Shown: positions 8,174 through 17,021, counted from the first letter of the stretch. The stretch: DNA of 54,864 bases from Pseudomonas fluorescens (GCF_902497895.1 NZ_CABVHQ010000039.1:1-54864); one strand, 5' to 3'. Program-made: numbers and translations. Notes: a model not told the origin generated them from the sequence alone.

Positions 8174-9464
8174 TTGCAGCCTCCTCCGTGGAGTGCCGGG
8201 CCAGCCATTGGAGAGCCTCGGCGACACAATAAAATGATCCGAACAACAGAATCTCATCCTCGACTGTCGCTTGCGCACACTGCCCTTCCAGCGCGGCAGT
8301 GACACTCTCATAGGACGTCACCGACGCACCAAGGTTCTGCAAGGCCGCCTGCAGATCCGCGACCGGACGACTGCGCGCAGTATCCAGCGCAGCGACTGCC
8401 CACTGCTGAACACAAGCACTCAATGCGCCGAGAACTCCGTCAAGATCCTTGTCCGCCAGCAAACCGAACACCGCCAGACGCCTGCCGACCAACGGCCGAC
8501 GCGCCAGACGATGGGCCAGATACTCGGCGGCATGCGGGTTGTGACCCACATCCAGCAGCAAGTGTAGGCGTTTGCCGTGCCAGTCGATCTGCCGTCGATC
8601 CAGACGCCCGACGACTCGAGTCTGTTTCAGCGCCTCGGCAATCTGCTCCGCCTGCCAGGGCAAACCGAGCAGCAGATACGCCTGCAACGCCAGCGCCGCG
8701 TTTTCCATGGGCAGATCGAGCAATGGCAAATCATGTAGCTCAACCGCCTGGCCCTGCGCATCAAGGCCGCGCCATTGCCAGTTGTGCTCGGTGATACCCA
8801 GGTCGAAATCGCGACCGCGCAGGAAAAACCGGCAACCCAACTCGCGGGCCTTGTCCAGCAGGGGTTGAGGAGGATTCAGATCGCCGCACAGCGCTGGCGC
8901 GCCCTGGCGGAAAATGCCGGCCTTTTCGAAGGCCACCGACTCACGGCTATCGCCGAGGTAGTCTGTGTGATCGACACCGATGCTGGTGACCAGCGCGAGG
9001 TCGGAATCCACCAGGTTGACTGCATCAAGGCGCCCACCCAGGCCGACTTCCAGCACCACCGCATCCAGACCGGCACGCTGGAACAGCCAGAACGCCGCCA
9101 GAGTGCCCATCTCGAAATACGTCAGGGAGATTTCGCCACGCCCGGCCTCGACCGCGACGAAGGCCTGGCACAGCTCGACATCAGTGGCTTCGACGCCGTT
9201 GATCTGAACCCGCTCGTTGTAGCGCAGCAGGTGCGGCGAGCTGTAGACGCCGACCTTGAGTCCCTGGGCTCGCAGCAAGGACGCCACGAACGCACAGGTA
9301 GAACCTTTGCCGTTGGTACCCGTAACCGTGATCACCCGAGGCGCCGGCTTGCCCAGGCCCATCCGCGAAGCGACCTCTTGCGAGCGCTCAAGGCCCATGT
9401 CGATGGCCGACGAATGCAATTGTTCAAGGTAGGCGAGCCAGTCGCCCAGGGTACGTTCGGTCAT
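8157..9464 (-). CDS. folC: Bifunctional dihydrofolate/folylpolyglutamate synthase FolC
   Basis: FolC joins glutamate residues to dihydropteroate and folates in the cytosol, using ATP. The Mur-ligase P-loop TVTGTNGKGSTCAF lies near residues 45-58, the omega-like SPHLLRYNERVQING follows, then EVGLGGRLDAVN and a DVGHNPHAAEYLA segment in the C-terminal domain. The 435-residue length is normal. The ATG overlaps the accD stop as ATGA, and the gene overlaps the SPOR gene at its other end, which places accD-folC-SPOR in one operon as elsewhere in Pseudomonas. Confidence 0.95.
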   Translation of the reverse strand: MTERTLGDWLAYLEQLHSSAIDMGLERSQEVASRMGLGKPAPRVITVTGTNGKGSTCAFVASLLRAQGLKVGVYSSPHLLRYNERVQINGVEATDVELCQAFVAVEAGRGEISLTYFEMGTLAAFWLFQRAGLDAVVLEVGLGGRLDAVNLVDSDLALVTSIGVDHTDYLGDSRESVAFEKAGIFRQGAPALCGDLNPPQPLLDKARELGCRFFLRGRDFDLGITEHNWQWRGLDAQGQAVELHDLPLLDLPMENAALALQAYLLLGLPWQAEQIAEALKQTRVVGRLDRRQIDWHGKRLHLLLDVGHNPHAAEYLAHRLARRPLVGRRLAVFGLLADKDLDGVLGALSACVQQWAVAALDTARSRPVADLQAALQNLGASVTSYESVTAALEGQCAQATVEDEILLFGSFYCVAEALQWLARHSTEEAANGFAG

Positions 9465-10381
9465 ATGTTTGCAGGCACCGGTGGAACCACGATCGGCTCG
9501 ATGGCCGCGGCCACGAACACCGGAGTCGGCACACCCATCAATTGCGCCAGCAGGTTACCCAGGCGCGGACGCAGCTCCTGACGGGCGATGATCATGTCGA
9601 TGGCGCCGTGTTCCAACAGGAACTCGCTGCGCTGGAAGCCTTCCGGCAGTTTTTCACGGACGGTCTGCTCGATGACGCGTGGGCCGGCGAAACCGATCAG
9701 GGCTTTAGGCTCGCCGACGATCACATCACCGAGCATCGCCAGACTGGCGGAGACACCACCGTAGACCGGGTCGGTCAGCACCGAGATGAACGGAATGCCT
9801 TCTTCACGCAGACGCGCCAGAACCGCCGAGGTCTTGGCCATTTGCATCAGGGAAATCAGCGCTTCCTGCATCCGGGCACCGCCGGACGCGGCAAAGCAGA
9901 TCATCGGGCAGCGGTGTTCCAGGGCGTAGTTGGCGGCGCGTACAAAACGCTCGCCAACGATGGCACCCATCGAGCCGCCCATGAAAGAGAACTCGAAGGC
10001 CGCAACCACTACCGGCATCCCCAGCAGGGTGCCGCTCATGGAGATCAGCGCGTCCTTCTCACCGGTCTGCTTCTGGGCCGCGGTCAGGCGGTCCTTGTAC
10101 TTCTTGCCGTCGCGGAATTTCAAGCGATCGACCGGCTCCAGGTCGGCACCCAGCTCGGCACGGCCTTCAGCGTCGAGGAAGATGTCGATGCGGGCGCGGG
10201 CGCCGATGCGCATGTGGTGGTTGCACTTGGGGCAAACGTCCAGGGTCTTTTCCAGCTCCGGACGATAAAGCACAGCCTCGCAGGACGGGCATTTGTGCCA
10301 TAGACCTTCAGGCACCGAGCTTTTCTTCACCTCGGAACGCATGATCGAAGGGATCAGTTTGTCTACCAACCAGTTGCTCAT
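9461..10381 (-). CDS. accD: Acetyl-CoA carboxylase carboxyltransferase subunit beta
   Basis: AccD pairs with AccA to transfer the carboxyl group from biotin to acetyl-CoA, the first step of fatty acid synthesis. The N-terminal zinc ribbon is complete (CPSCEAVLYRPELEKTLDVC with CPKC; four Cys at about residues 29-51), followed by the crotonase-like core with FMGGSMGAIVGE and FAASGGARMQE. I chose ATG 10381 (MSNWLVDK) with GGAG 9 bases upstream; the upstream in-frame extension has no family match. The protein is 306 aa, of usual length. Confidence 0.95.
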   Translation of the reverse strand: MSNWLVDKLIPSIMRSEVKKSSVPEGLWHKCPSCEAVLYRPELEKTLDVCPKCNHHMRIGARARIDIFLDAEGRAELGADLEPVDRLKFRDGKKYKDRLTAAQKQTGEKDALISMSGTLLGMPVVVAAFEFSFMGGSMGAIVGERFVRAANYALEHRCPMICFAASGGARMQEALISLMQMAKTSAVLARLREEGIPFISVLTDPVYGGVSASLAMLGDVIVGEPKALIGFAGPRVIEQTVREKLPEGFQRSEFLLEHGAIDMIIARQELRPRLGNLLAQLMGVPTPVFVAAAIEPIVVPPVPANI

Positions 10382-10672
10382 GCTTTCTTTCTCCAGTACC
10401 GGCGGCCCGAACGCTGTACGTTCGAAGCCCCGAGTATGCCCTTGAGCTAAATTCATGTGTGCGGCGATGATTCGTTCGCTACCGCGGTCAGCCGAGGCTT
10501 GACCTGCCCGTGGCGAATCGTTCCTCAGCCCTCTAGACAACTCGCTCCAGAGCGGTTGCCACTTCGATTTCGGCCTGCCCGGTAACGGTGCCGGACTGTT
10601 TTTTGTACGACTGTGCCAGCCTGTTTTGTACAGTGGTGTTGGACGGCGGCAGACTGCCAGCCGTCACATCGG
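10382..10672. other. Intergenic region trpF-accD
   Basis: Apart from the small frame at 10533-10667 and the accD ribosome binding site there is no clear gene. Two imperfect direct repeats, GTACAAAACAGGCTGGCAC and GTACAAAAAACAGTCCGGCAC on the minus strand (about 10589-10630), lie within the small frame. I see no terminator, so accD may be read from trpF. Confidence 0.4.
10533..10667 (-). CDS. Possible 44-aa small open frame between trpF and accD
   Basis: On the minus strand a GTG at 10667 opens a 44-codon frame closed by TAG at 10533-10535. The peptide (beginning MTAGSLPPSN, ending ATALERVV) has Pseudomonas-like codon use and a plausible amphipathic C-terminal half. I see no good ribosome binding site, so it may equally be the tail of a decayed gene or chance. 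It lies five bases past the trpF stop. Confidence 0.25.
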   Translation of the reverse strand: MTAGSLPPSNTTVQNRLAQSYKKQSGTVTGQAEIEVATALERVV

Positions 10673-11296
10673 CTACGTACTACTGCGTACAGCCTGCATG
10701 AATGCGCGAATCTTCCCGTGATCCTTGATCCCCTTGCTCTGCTCCACCCCGCCGCTGACGTCCACCGCATAGGGATGGACCCGGGCGATGGCCTCAGCCA
10801 CGTTGCTCGCCGTCAATCCGCCTGCCAGGATAATCGGCTTGCTCAAGCCCTGCGGCACCAGCGACCAGTCGAAGGCTTCGCCCGTACCACCGGGAATGCC
10901 TTCGACATAGGTATCGAGCAAAATCCCGCTGGCCCCCGTGTAAGCCTTGCAACCGGCCGCGATGTCATCGCCGGCCTTGACCCGCAGCGCCTTGATGTAG
11001 GGCCGGTGGTAGCCTTCGCAATCGGCCGGTGTTTCGTCGCCGTGAAACTGCAGCAGATCCAGCGGCACCGCATCGAGGATTTCACCAAGCTCGCAACGAC
11101 TGGCATTGACGAACAGGCCGACTGTGGTCACGAATGGCGGCAATGCGGCGATGATCGCCCGCGCCTGCTGCACATTCACCGCTCGCGGGCTTTTGGCATA
11201 AAACACCAGACCAATGGCATCCGCCCCGGCTTCGACTGCTGCCAGCGCATCTTCTATGCGGGTAATCCCGCAAATCTTGCTGCGAACGGCTGCCAT
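10673..11296 (-). CDS. trpF: Phosphoribosylanthranilate isomerase TrpF
   Basis: TrpF converts phosphoribosylanthranilate to CdRP in tryptophan synthesis. It is a 207-residue TIM barrel: the strand-1 motif SKICGITR with the catalytic Cys near residue 9, the catalytic Asp in LLDTYVEG, ILAGGLTASNV and AVDVSGGVEQSKGIKD for the phosphate-binding end. Stand-alone TrpF next to truA and accD, away from trpBA, is normal for Pseudomonas. Confidence 0.95.
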   Translation of the reverse strand: MAAVRSKICGITRIEDALAAVEAGADAIGLVFYAKSPRAVNVQQARAIIAALPPFVTTVGLFVNASRCELGEILDAVPLDLLQFHGDETPADCEGYHRPYIKALRVKAGDDIAAGCKAYTGASGILLDTYVEGIPGGTGEAFDWSLVPQGLSKPIILAGGLTASNVAEAIARVHPYAVDVSGGVEQSKGIKDHGKIRAFMQAVRSST

Positions 11297-11359
11297 ATCG
11301 TTGGAACCTCAGGACTTATCCGAGAAAGTCCCGGATGGTAACAAATGCTTTTCCGGGCG

Positions 11360-12214
11360 TCAGCCGTCAAGTTCCGAGAAACCGGTAAGGAAATGTGGAC
11401 CGATGAAGCGCTCGGGCAATTCAAATTCGTCGTGGTACTCGACCTGTACCAGATACAGCCCGTAGGGATGTGCCGTGACCCCTCCAGTTCGCCGCACGCG
11501 GCTTTCCAGCACTTCCCTGGCCCACTCCACCGGGCGCTCACCGGCACCGATGGTCATCAGCACCCCGGCGATGTTGCGCACCATATGATGCAGGAAGGAG
11601 CCCGCGCGGATATCCAGCACGATCATCTTGCCGTGCTGGGTCACCCGCAGATGGTGGAGCTTCTTGACCGGCGACTTGGCCTGGCACTGACCGGCGCGAA
11701 AGGCACTGAAATCGTGAGTCCCGACCAGATGCGCGGCGGCTGCGGCCATGCGCTGTACGTCCAGCGGACGATGGTTCCAGGTAATTTCCTGATTCAAATG
11801 CGCCGGACGAATCTGGTCGTTGTAGATCACATAACGGTAGCGCCGGGCAATCGCCTTGAAGCGCGCATGGAAATCCGCCGGCATGACCTTGGCCCAGCTC
11901 ACGCTGATGTCATGGGGCAGATTGATATTGGCACCCATGGTCCAGGCTTTCATCGAGCGTTCGGCCCGGGTATCGAAGTGCACCACTTGCCCGCAGGCAT
12001 GCACGCCAGCGTCGGTGCGCCCGGCGCACATTAGCGATACCGGTGAATCGGCGACTTTGGACAAGGCATTTTCAAGGGTTTCCTGCACCGTCAAGACACC
12101 GGAAGCCTGCCGCTGCCAGCCGCAGTAACGCGAACCCTTGTATTCAACACCCAGAGCGATCCTGAAAAAGCCTGCGGCCGCCCTTTCGGCGGCCGCGTTA
12201 TCTATATTTGCCAA
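11360..12214 (-). CDS. truA: tRNA pseudouridine(38-40) synthase TruA
   Basis: TruA makes pseudouridine at positions 38-40 of the anticodon arm of many tRNAs. The family landmarks are present: FFRIALGVEYKGSRYCGWQRQ (written in two parts, it begins about residue 16), the catalytic Asp in CAGRTDAGVHA, and RYRYVIYN; the C-terminal HHMVRNIAGVL is also conserved. No ATG precedes the conserved core in frame, since TAA stands at 12251-12253. The start must be TTG at 12214 or TTG at 12241. I prefer 12214 (AGG 10 bases upstream), because a TATAAT at 12250-12255 would start transcription close to 12241. The upstream start would add nine residues. Confidence 0.85.
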   Translation of the reverse strand: MANIDNAAAERAAAGFFRIALGVEYKGSRYCGWQRQASGVLTVQETLENALSKVADSPVSLMCAGRTDAGVHACGQVVHFDTRAERSMKAWTMGANINLPHDISVSWAKVMPADFHARFKAIARRYRYVIYNDQIRPAHLNQEITWNHRPLDVQRMAAAAAHLVGTHDFSAFRAGQCQAKSPVKKLHHLRVTQHGKMIVLDIRAGSFLHHMVRNIAGVLMTIGAGERPVEWAREVLESRVRRTGGVTAHPYGLYLVQVEYHDEFELPERFIGPHFLTGFSELDG

Positions 12215-12249
12215 GGAGTTACAGCCTGCTGATGTACGCAAAGGCGCCC

Positions 12250-12255
12250 ATTATA
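12250..12255 (-). promoter_or_regulatory. Candidate -10 box (TATAAT) for truA
   Basis: The minus strand reads GGCCGTATAATGGGC, a consensus -10 hexamer. No good -35 is visible 17 bases upstream (best is TATGGC at 18). If used, transcription starts near 12242, only some 30 bases before the preferred TTG start of truA. Confidence 0.35.
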
Positions 12256-12302
12256 CGGCCGCAGACCCCGGACGCCATACATATCAGGCCCATGCAAAAC
12301 CC

Positions 12303-12500
12303 GTAGGAGCTGCCGCAGGCTGCGATCTTTTGGCGGCGCACGCCATTCTTGTGGGCTCGCCCCAATGCCGTAGCAGCTGCCGAAGCCTGCGTCCGGCTGC
12401 GCAGCAGTCGTAAAATCAGGCACTGCGGTATTCCAGACAAACCGTGCAAGCAGGATTTACGACTGCTGCGCAGCCGGACGCAGCCTTCGGCAGCTGCTAC
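12303..12500. repeat. REP cluster between fimV and truA (three copies, two families)
   Basis: One GTAGGAGCTGCCGCAGG copy (12303-12332) is followed by an inverted pair of the GCAGCAGTCG family (12369-12414 and 12456-12500). The 12,256-12,596 stretch contains no gene; the rest is the fimV terminator. Confidence 0.75.
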
Positions 12501-12545
12501 GGGGGCATTGGCGCTCGCCCGAAGGTGGCGTCCCAGGCGACTGGA

Positions 12546-12582
12546 AACAACAACGGCAGCCTCAATGGCTGCCGTTGTTGTT
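12546..12582 (-). terminator. Terminator after fimV
   Basis: A perfect 16-base stem (AACAACAACGGCAGCC / GGCTGCCGTTGTTGTT) with a 5-base loop lies 14 bases beyond the fimV stop. The U-tract is weak and interrupted, so efficiency is uncertain. The stem is symmetric and can act on either strand. Confidence 0.7.
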
Positions 12583-12596
12583 AAAGCAATTACACT

Positions 12597-15584
12597 TTAT
12601 CCAGCCAAACGCTTCAACAATTGTTTGGCTTCGCTCTTCTGACCGTCATCGCCCTCGCTGAGGACCTCACTGAGAATATCCCGCGCACCATCGCTGTCGC
12701 CCATGTCGATGTAAGCCTGGGCCAGGTCCAGCTTGGTAGCCACTTCATCGGTACCGGAGAGGAAATCGAACTCCAGCTCGTCGGAGGCGGCCGCGGCCGC
12801 TGCATCCTCGGCGGTGAAGCGTGGCTCGGCAAACGGCTGCGCGATAGGCGGTTGTTCAAGGCTTTGCGACAGGCGCTCCAGCTCGGCGTTGACGTCACCC
12901 GGTTCGGTGGCGAGCGCGTCCGGCTCGGCCGGGGCATCGATTTCATCGGCCAGGAACAAATCGAAATCATCCAGCAGATCGAAATCTTCGATGGGTGTCT
13001 CGCTCACCGTCGGCGCCGCAGCTACCGCTGGCGCTTTCACCTCATCCTCAAGACTCAGCAGGAACTCGTCATCGGCCAGAGTCTCGGCCGGCATGTCGCC
13101 ACCAAGGTCAAGATCGAATTCCGACAAGTCTTCCGGACTTTCCTTCGCTTCGGTCTGCTGCTGCAAAACCGCTTCGAAGCTCAAATCGTCGTCCAACGGA
13201 AAGGCATCAAGTTCTGCCTCTGGTTCTGGTTCTGGTACTGGTTCTCGCTCTGGCGCTGGTTCCGGCACTGGCGCAACCACCGCCGGAGAAGCCGATTCCA
13301 GATCATCCAGACTCAGATCAAAGTCGCTATCAAGCTCATCCGCCGCAGCAACAGCAGTCGGCGCCGGCACCTCTGGCTCATCCAGGCTCAGATCAAAGTC
13401 GCTATCAAGCTCCTCCGCCGCAGCAACAGCAGTCGGTACCGGCACCTCGGGCTCATCCAGGCTCAGATCAAAGTCGCTACCGAGTTCGTCCGCCGCTGCA
13501 ACAGCAGTCGGCGCCGGCACCTCTGGCTCATCCAGGCTCAGATCAAAGTCGCTATCAAGCTCCTCCGCCGCAGCAACAGCAGTCGGTACCGGCACCTCGG
13601 GCTCATCCAGGCTCAGATCAAAGTCGCTACCGAGTTCGTCCGCCGCTGCAACAGCGGCCGGCGCTGGCGCCTCTGGCTCATCCAGCAACAGATCCTTGAC
13701 GTATTGCGCGTCCAGCTCGGCAGCCACCGCCGCCGCGGCGATACCGCTGGCGGCCGCCACTGCAACCATCGCCGGGAAGCGGCTTTTCAGCTGTTCGACT
13801 TCAGCGTAATTCTTGCCGTTGGCCACCAATTGACGCTCTTGAGCGACAAAGGCATCGCGATCGCCCTGCTCACCATAGACTTCCATCAGCTTCAAGCGCA
13901 GGTCACTGCGTTGCGGCTCCTCCTTGATGGCTTTTTGCAGCAGGTCGGCAGCCTGATTCAGGGCACCGCGCTGGATATGCGATTGCGCCTGGGCCAGAAC
14001 GTCATCGGAGCGCTCGGCTGCCCGAGCCACCAAAGGTGCGGCAATCGGTGGCACAACGACCACTGGAGCGATAAGAGTTGGAGTTGGAGCTGGAGCTGGA
14101 GCTGGAGCTGGAGCTGGAGCTGGAGCTGGAGCTGGAGTGAGCTTGACGCTTGGCGGTGGAACTTCAATGCCTTCGAAGCTGTTTGGCGGCAGATCCAGGT
14201 CCAGAGCACCAGAAAACTCCGGTTCGTCGGCCAGGGCCCGCGCCATGCGCAGATGCTTTTCGGCTTCCTGCTGGGCTTTGCGACGACGGGCCAGCAACAG
14301 CAACAAAAACAGAACCACAATGGCACCGCCACCCACCAGTCCCATCAGCAACGGACTGGTCAGCAGTTCATTGAATTTGGCTTCTTCTGCAGGTTCTGCA
14401 GGCGGCGACGCTTCTTGAACCGGTGCCTCGGCAGGTACGGCGGCCGGCGTGGCAGCATCGGCTGTCGCATCGGCCGGTGGTGTCGCGCCAGCCTGGGCCG
14501 CTTGAGGATCAGCGGCCAACTCAGCCGACATCGGCGCTGAAGGCTGAGCAGCGCCCGGACCTTCGGCCTGCAACTTGGCCAACTGATTATTCTTCAGCTC
14601 GATCAGGCGCTGGAGCTTGTCCATCTGACTTTGCAGTTCGGTCATGCGGCTTTTCAGCTCGGTGTTGCCACGCCGGGTCGTATCGAGGCTTTCCGAGGCG
14701 ACCGCGAGTTTGTCGTTCAGCGCCTGGCTGTCGCCCGCGGCGCCTTTGCCGGCTTTACCGGATTCGGCGGAAACCAGGCTCAATTTATCTCTGGCCGGCT
14801 GTGAGGAAGTGGCATCGCCACCTCCTCGCTTGGTGGCGTCCAGTTGCCGCGGTTTTGCGACCAGACGACGACCCTGACGCCAGGCGGTATTCTGTGCGGC
14901 CACTTCGGTAATGGCCTGGGGTTGCGGTAGGCTGGCGCTCTGAGCAGCATCCGGCAGACGCAGCACCTGGCCGGTTTTCAGGCGGTTGATATTGCCGTCG
15001 ATAAAGGCATCGGGGTTCATTGCCTGAATCGCCAGCATGGTCTGCTGGATCGAGGCGCCGTTACGGACCTTCGAGGCGATCTCCCACAGGGTGTCGCGAG
15101 CAGCGGTGGTGTGCTGCGCCGAATTGCCAGCCGCGGCTTGAGCCGGCGCTGGCTGAGCGGCGGCTTCAGCGGTTTGCGGGGAGAACTTCGAGGGATCGAG
15201 CAGCACACTGTAATCGCGCAGCAAGCGGCCATTGGGCCACATCACCTGCACCAGGAATTTGACCATCGGTTCGGTCAACGGCTTGCTCGATGTCACGCGC
15301 AGCACGCTTTTGCCACTGGCATTGAGCTCGGTGGTAAAGGTCAGGTCATTGAGAAACGCCTGACGATCGACGCCGGCCTTGGCGAACTCTTCTGGCGAGG
15401 CCAGGCTCGGCACCACTTCAGCGGCGCGGAGGTCCTTGACATCGAGCAGTTCGATTTCTGCCATCAACGGCTGGTTCGGAGTCGACTTCAGGGTCAATTC
15501 CCCGAGCCCAAGCGCCTGCGCCACACCGGAGGACAGCGCCGAGGCGGCCGCGATTGCCAGCACCAGTTTGCGAACTTGAACCAT
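12597..15584 (-). CDS. fimV: FimV, LysM-containing polar hub protein
   Basis: FimV is a large inner-membrane protein needed in Pseudomonas for type IV pilus assembly and twitching, and it organises polar cAMP signalling. Visible in order are a signal peptide (residues 1-24, ending VAQA), a periplasmic region with a LysM domain (about 158-212, RDTLWEIASKV to GQVLRLP), a coiled-coil stretch (about 295-345), one membrane helix (about 410-432, followed by ARRRKAQQ), then an acidic cytoplasmic part of over 500 residues. That part carries an AP dipeptide run, TPR-like helices, five tandem 25-residue repeats with SDFDLSLDEPEVP, and the conserved C-terminal FimV TPR (EVATKLDLAQAYIDMGD). The repeats are nearly identical at DNA level. 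Confidence 0.93.
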   Translation of the reverse strand: MVQVRKLVLAIAAASALSSGVAQALGLGELTLKSTPNQPLMAEIELLDVKDLRAAEVVPSLASPEEFAKAGVDRQAFLNDLTFTTELNASGKSVLRVTSSKPLTEPMVKFLVQVMWPNGRLLRDYSVLLDPSKFSPQTAEAAAQPAPAQAAAGNSAQHTTAARDTLWEIASKVRNGASIQQTMLAIQAMNPDAFIDGNINRLKTGQVLRLPDAAQSASLPQPQAITEVAAQNTAWRQGRRLVAKPRQLDATKRGGGDATSSQPARDKLSLVSAESGKAGKGAAGDSQALNDKLAVASESLDTTRRGNTELKSRMTELQSQMDKLQRLIELKNNQLAKLQAEGPGAAQPSAPMSAELAADPQAAQAGATPPADATADAATPAAVPAEAPVQEASPPAEPAEEAKFNELLTSPLLMGLVGGGAIVVLFLLLLLARRRKAQQEAEKHLRMARALADEPEFSGALDLDLPPNSFEGIEVPPPSVKLTPAPAPAPAPAPAPAPAPTPTLIAPVVVVPPIAAPLVARAAERSDDVLAQAQSHIQRGALNQAADLLQKAIKEEPQRSDLRLKLMEVYGEQGDRDAFVAQERQLVANGKNYAEVEQLKSRFPAMVAVAAASGIAAAAVAAELDAQYVKDLLLDEPEAPAPAAVAAADELGSDFDLSLDEPEVPVPTAVAAAEELDSDFDLSLDEPEVPAPTAVAAADELGSDFDLSLDEPEVPVPTAVAAAEELDSDFDLSLDEPEVPAPTAVAAADELDSDFDLSLDDLESASPAVVAPVPEPAPEREPVPEPEPEAELDAFPLDDDLSFEAVLQQQTEAKESPEDLSEFDLDLGGDMPAETLADDEFLLSLEDEVKAPAVAAAPTVSETPIEDFDLLDDFDLFLADEIDAPAEPDALATEPGDVNAELERLSQSLEQPPIAQPFAEPRFTAEDAAAAAASDELEFDFLSGTDEVATKLDLAQAYIDMGDSDGARDILSEVLSEGDDGQKSEAKQLLKRLAG
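13310..13690. repeat. Tandem 75-bp repeats inside fimV with 150-bp higher-order unit
   Basis: Five 75-base units encode the acidic motif SDFDLSLDEPEVP(V/A)P with linker TAVAAA. Units alternate in type, so a 150-base pair of units at about 13378 is repeated almost exactly at about 13528. Such identity suggests recent duplication and length variation between strains. Confidence 0.9.
14075..14134. repeat. Hexanucleotide repeat in fimV (GAGTTG x2, GAGCTG x8)
   Basis: Ten six-base units code on the minus strand for an Ala-Pro run between the membrane anchor and the acidic region. Slippage would change the length by two residues without a frameshift. Confidence 0.95.
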
Positions 15585-15779
15585 AGCCTCTTCCTTTGTT
15601 TAAACACTCCTCGGCCAGCGAGAAGGTCTAGTAGCCGCCGCCCTGAGGCGTTGCGCAGAGCATTGAAGACAACCTGCACGAGATTATTTCATTTTATGCC
15701 CGTGGAATCCGCAAAGGCGGCTCCAGACCCGGCATAGCACCCAGATAGAATCTTTCTGTAAATTGTTGCCAAGTATCTT

Positions 15780-16790
15780 TTACAGGAGGTCTTTTATCAA
15801 CAACTCAGCCAACTGCACAGCGTTTAGCGCTGCGCCTTTGCGTACGTTATCTGACGTCAGCCACAGATTTAGTTCCGCCGGGTCGTCGACGCTGGTCCGA
15901 ACCCGGCCGACATAGACCGCATCCTGCCCCACCGCATCGCCGACTGCCGTCGGGTAATCACCGGCTTCGACCAGCTCGATGCCAGGCGCCGCCTCCAGTG
16001 CCGCATTGACCTTTGCCAGGTCGATAGCCTTCGCTGCCTGCAAGGTCACACTAAAGCTATCGCCGAAAAACACCGGGGCTTGAATGCAAGTTACAGAAAT
16101 TTTCAACAAAGGCTCTGCCAGGACCTCGCGCAGCTCCTTGACCAGGCGTTTTTCCAGCAAGGTGTGGCCTTGGGCATCCGGCGTGCCGACCTGTGCCAGC
16201 AGGTTGAAAGCCATCTGCCGATCAAAGAATCGTGGCTCCAGGGGGCGGACGTTGAGCAGTTCGGCGGTTTGCCGGGCCAGTTCTTTAACGGCTTCGCGAC
16301 CTTGAGAGGAGACTGCCAGGCTGGCCGTCAGGTTGATCCGCTGAATGTCGAGCAAACCGCGCAACGGTGCCAGTACCACTGCCAGCACGGTGGCAGATGC
16401 GCTTGGGCTACTCAGCTGGACGGGCTTTTTCAATCCGGCCAGCACTTGACCATTGGCTTCCGGAACGACTTGCGGTGCTTGCGCGGCAGGCAGGGCGCCG
16501 GACAAATCGATCAGCGCACAACCGGCCGCCGTGGCGCGAGGCGCAAAGCTCAGGGTAACCGCGGGGCCGGCAGCAAAAAATACCAGCTGAACCTTGCTGA
16601 AGTCGAATTCGTCGACTTCCCGCACCCGTACGTTCTTGCCGCGGAACGGCACCGAATGCCCGGCCGACTCGCTGCTGGCCAGCAGGTACAGATTGGCGAC
16701 AGGGAAATCGCGCTCTTCGAGAATCTGGACGAGTGTTTCGCCGACAGTACCGGTGGCGCCGATCACGGCGATATCAAAGGACTGGCTCAT
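15780..16790 (-). CDS. usg: Usg-like aspartate-semialdehyde dehydrogenase paralogue lacking the catalytic Cys
   Basis: The 336-residue protein has the Asd fold: NADP-binding GATGTVGETLVQ near residues 11-22, and a C-terminal dimerisation domain. Where true Asd has its nucleophile (SGCVATT or NCTV), this one reads SSPSASATVLAVVL, with no Cys. It is therefore unlikely to make aspartate semialdehyde. It lies between fimV and the real asd, as usg-type genes do in Pseudomonas and enterobacteria. Its role is unknown; similar enzymes have been proposed to be inactive or regulatory paralogues. A REP cluster and a terminator separate it from asd, so it has its own promoter. Confidence 0.85.
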   Translation of the reverse strand: MSQSFDIAVIGATGTVGETLVQILEERDFPVANLYLLASSESAGHSVPFRGKNVRVREVDEFDFSKVQLVFFAAGPAVTLSFAPRATAAGCALIDLSGALPAAQAPQVVPEANGQVLAGLKKPVQLSSPSASATVLAVVLAPLRGLLDIQRINLTASLAVSSQGREAVKELARQTAELLNVRPLEPRFFDRQMAFNLLAQVGTPDAQGHTLLEKRLVKELREVLAEPLLKISVTCIQAPVFFGDSFSVTLQAAKAIDLAKVNAALEAAPGIELVEAGDYPTAVGDAVGQDAVYVGRVRTSVDDPAELNLWLTSDNVRKGAALNAVQLAELLIKDLL

Positions 16791-16874
16791 GTTGCTACCT
16801 CAGGCGAAACGGGGGAGCGGCACTTTACCGGGTGGTCGGCAGTTCGGCAATTTAGAGCAAAAGATCGCAGCCCC

Positions 16875-17021
16875 CGTAGCAGCTGGCGGAGCCTGCGTTC
16901 GGGCCGGGGTCGCGCTCGACCGCAGTCCTCGTGAATCCGAACACCTTGATCTTCCTGAAAAACCGCGCCCTGAGGTTTTACGACCGCTGCGCGGCCGAAC
17001 GCAGGCTTCGCCAGCTGCTAC
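16875..17021. repeat. Inverted REP pair between asd and usg
   Basis: GTAGCAGCTGGCGGAGCC at the left and GCTTCGCCAGCTGCTACG at the right delimit an imperfect 147-base inverted repeat. The intergenic stretch 16791-17096 otherwise holds only the asd terminator. Confidence 0.7.

Noticed and set aside
12621..14540. Long plus-strand open frames antisense to fimV with SWSWSW and Ser-rich repeats
   Set aside because: They are readings of the FimV repeat DNA on the wrong strand.
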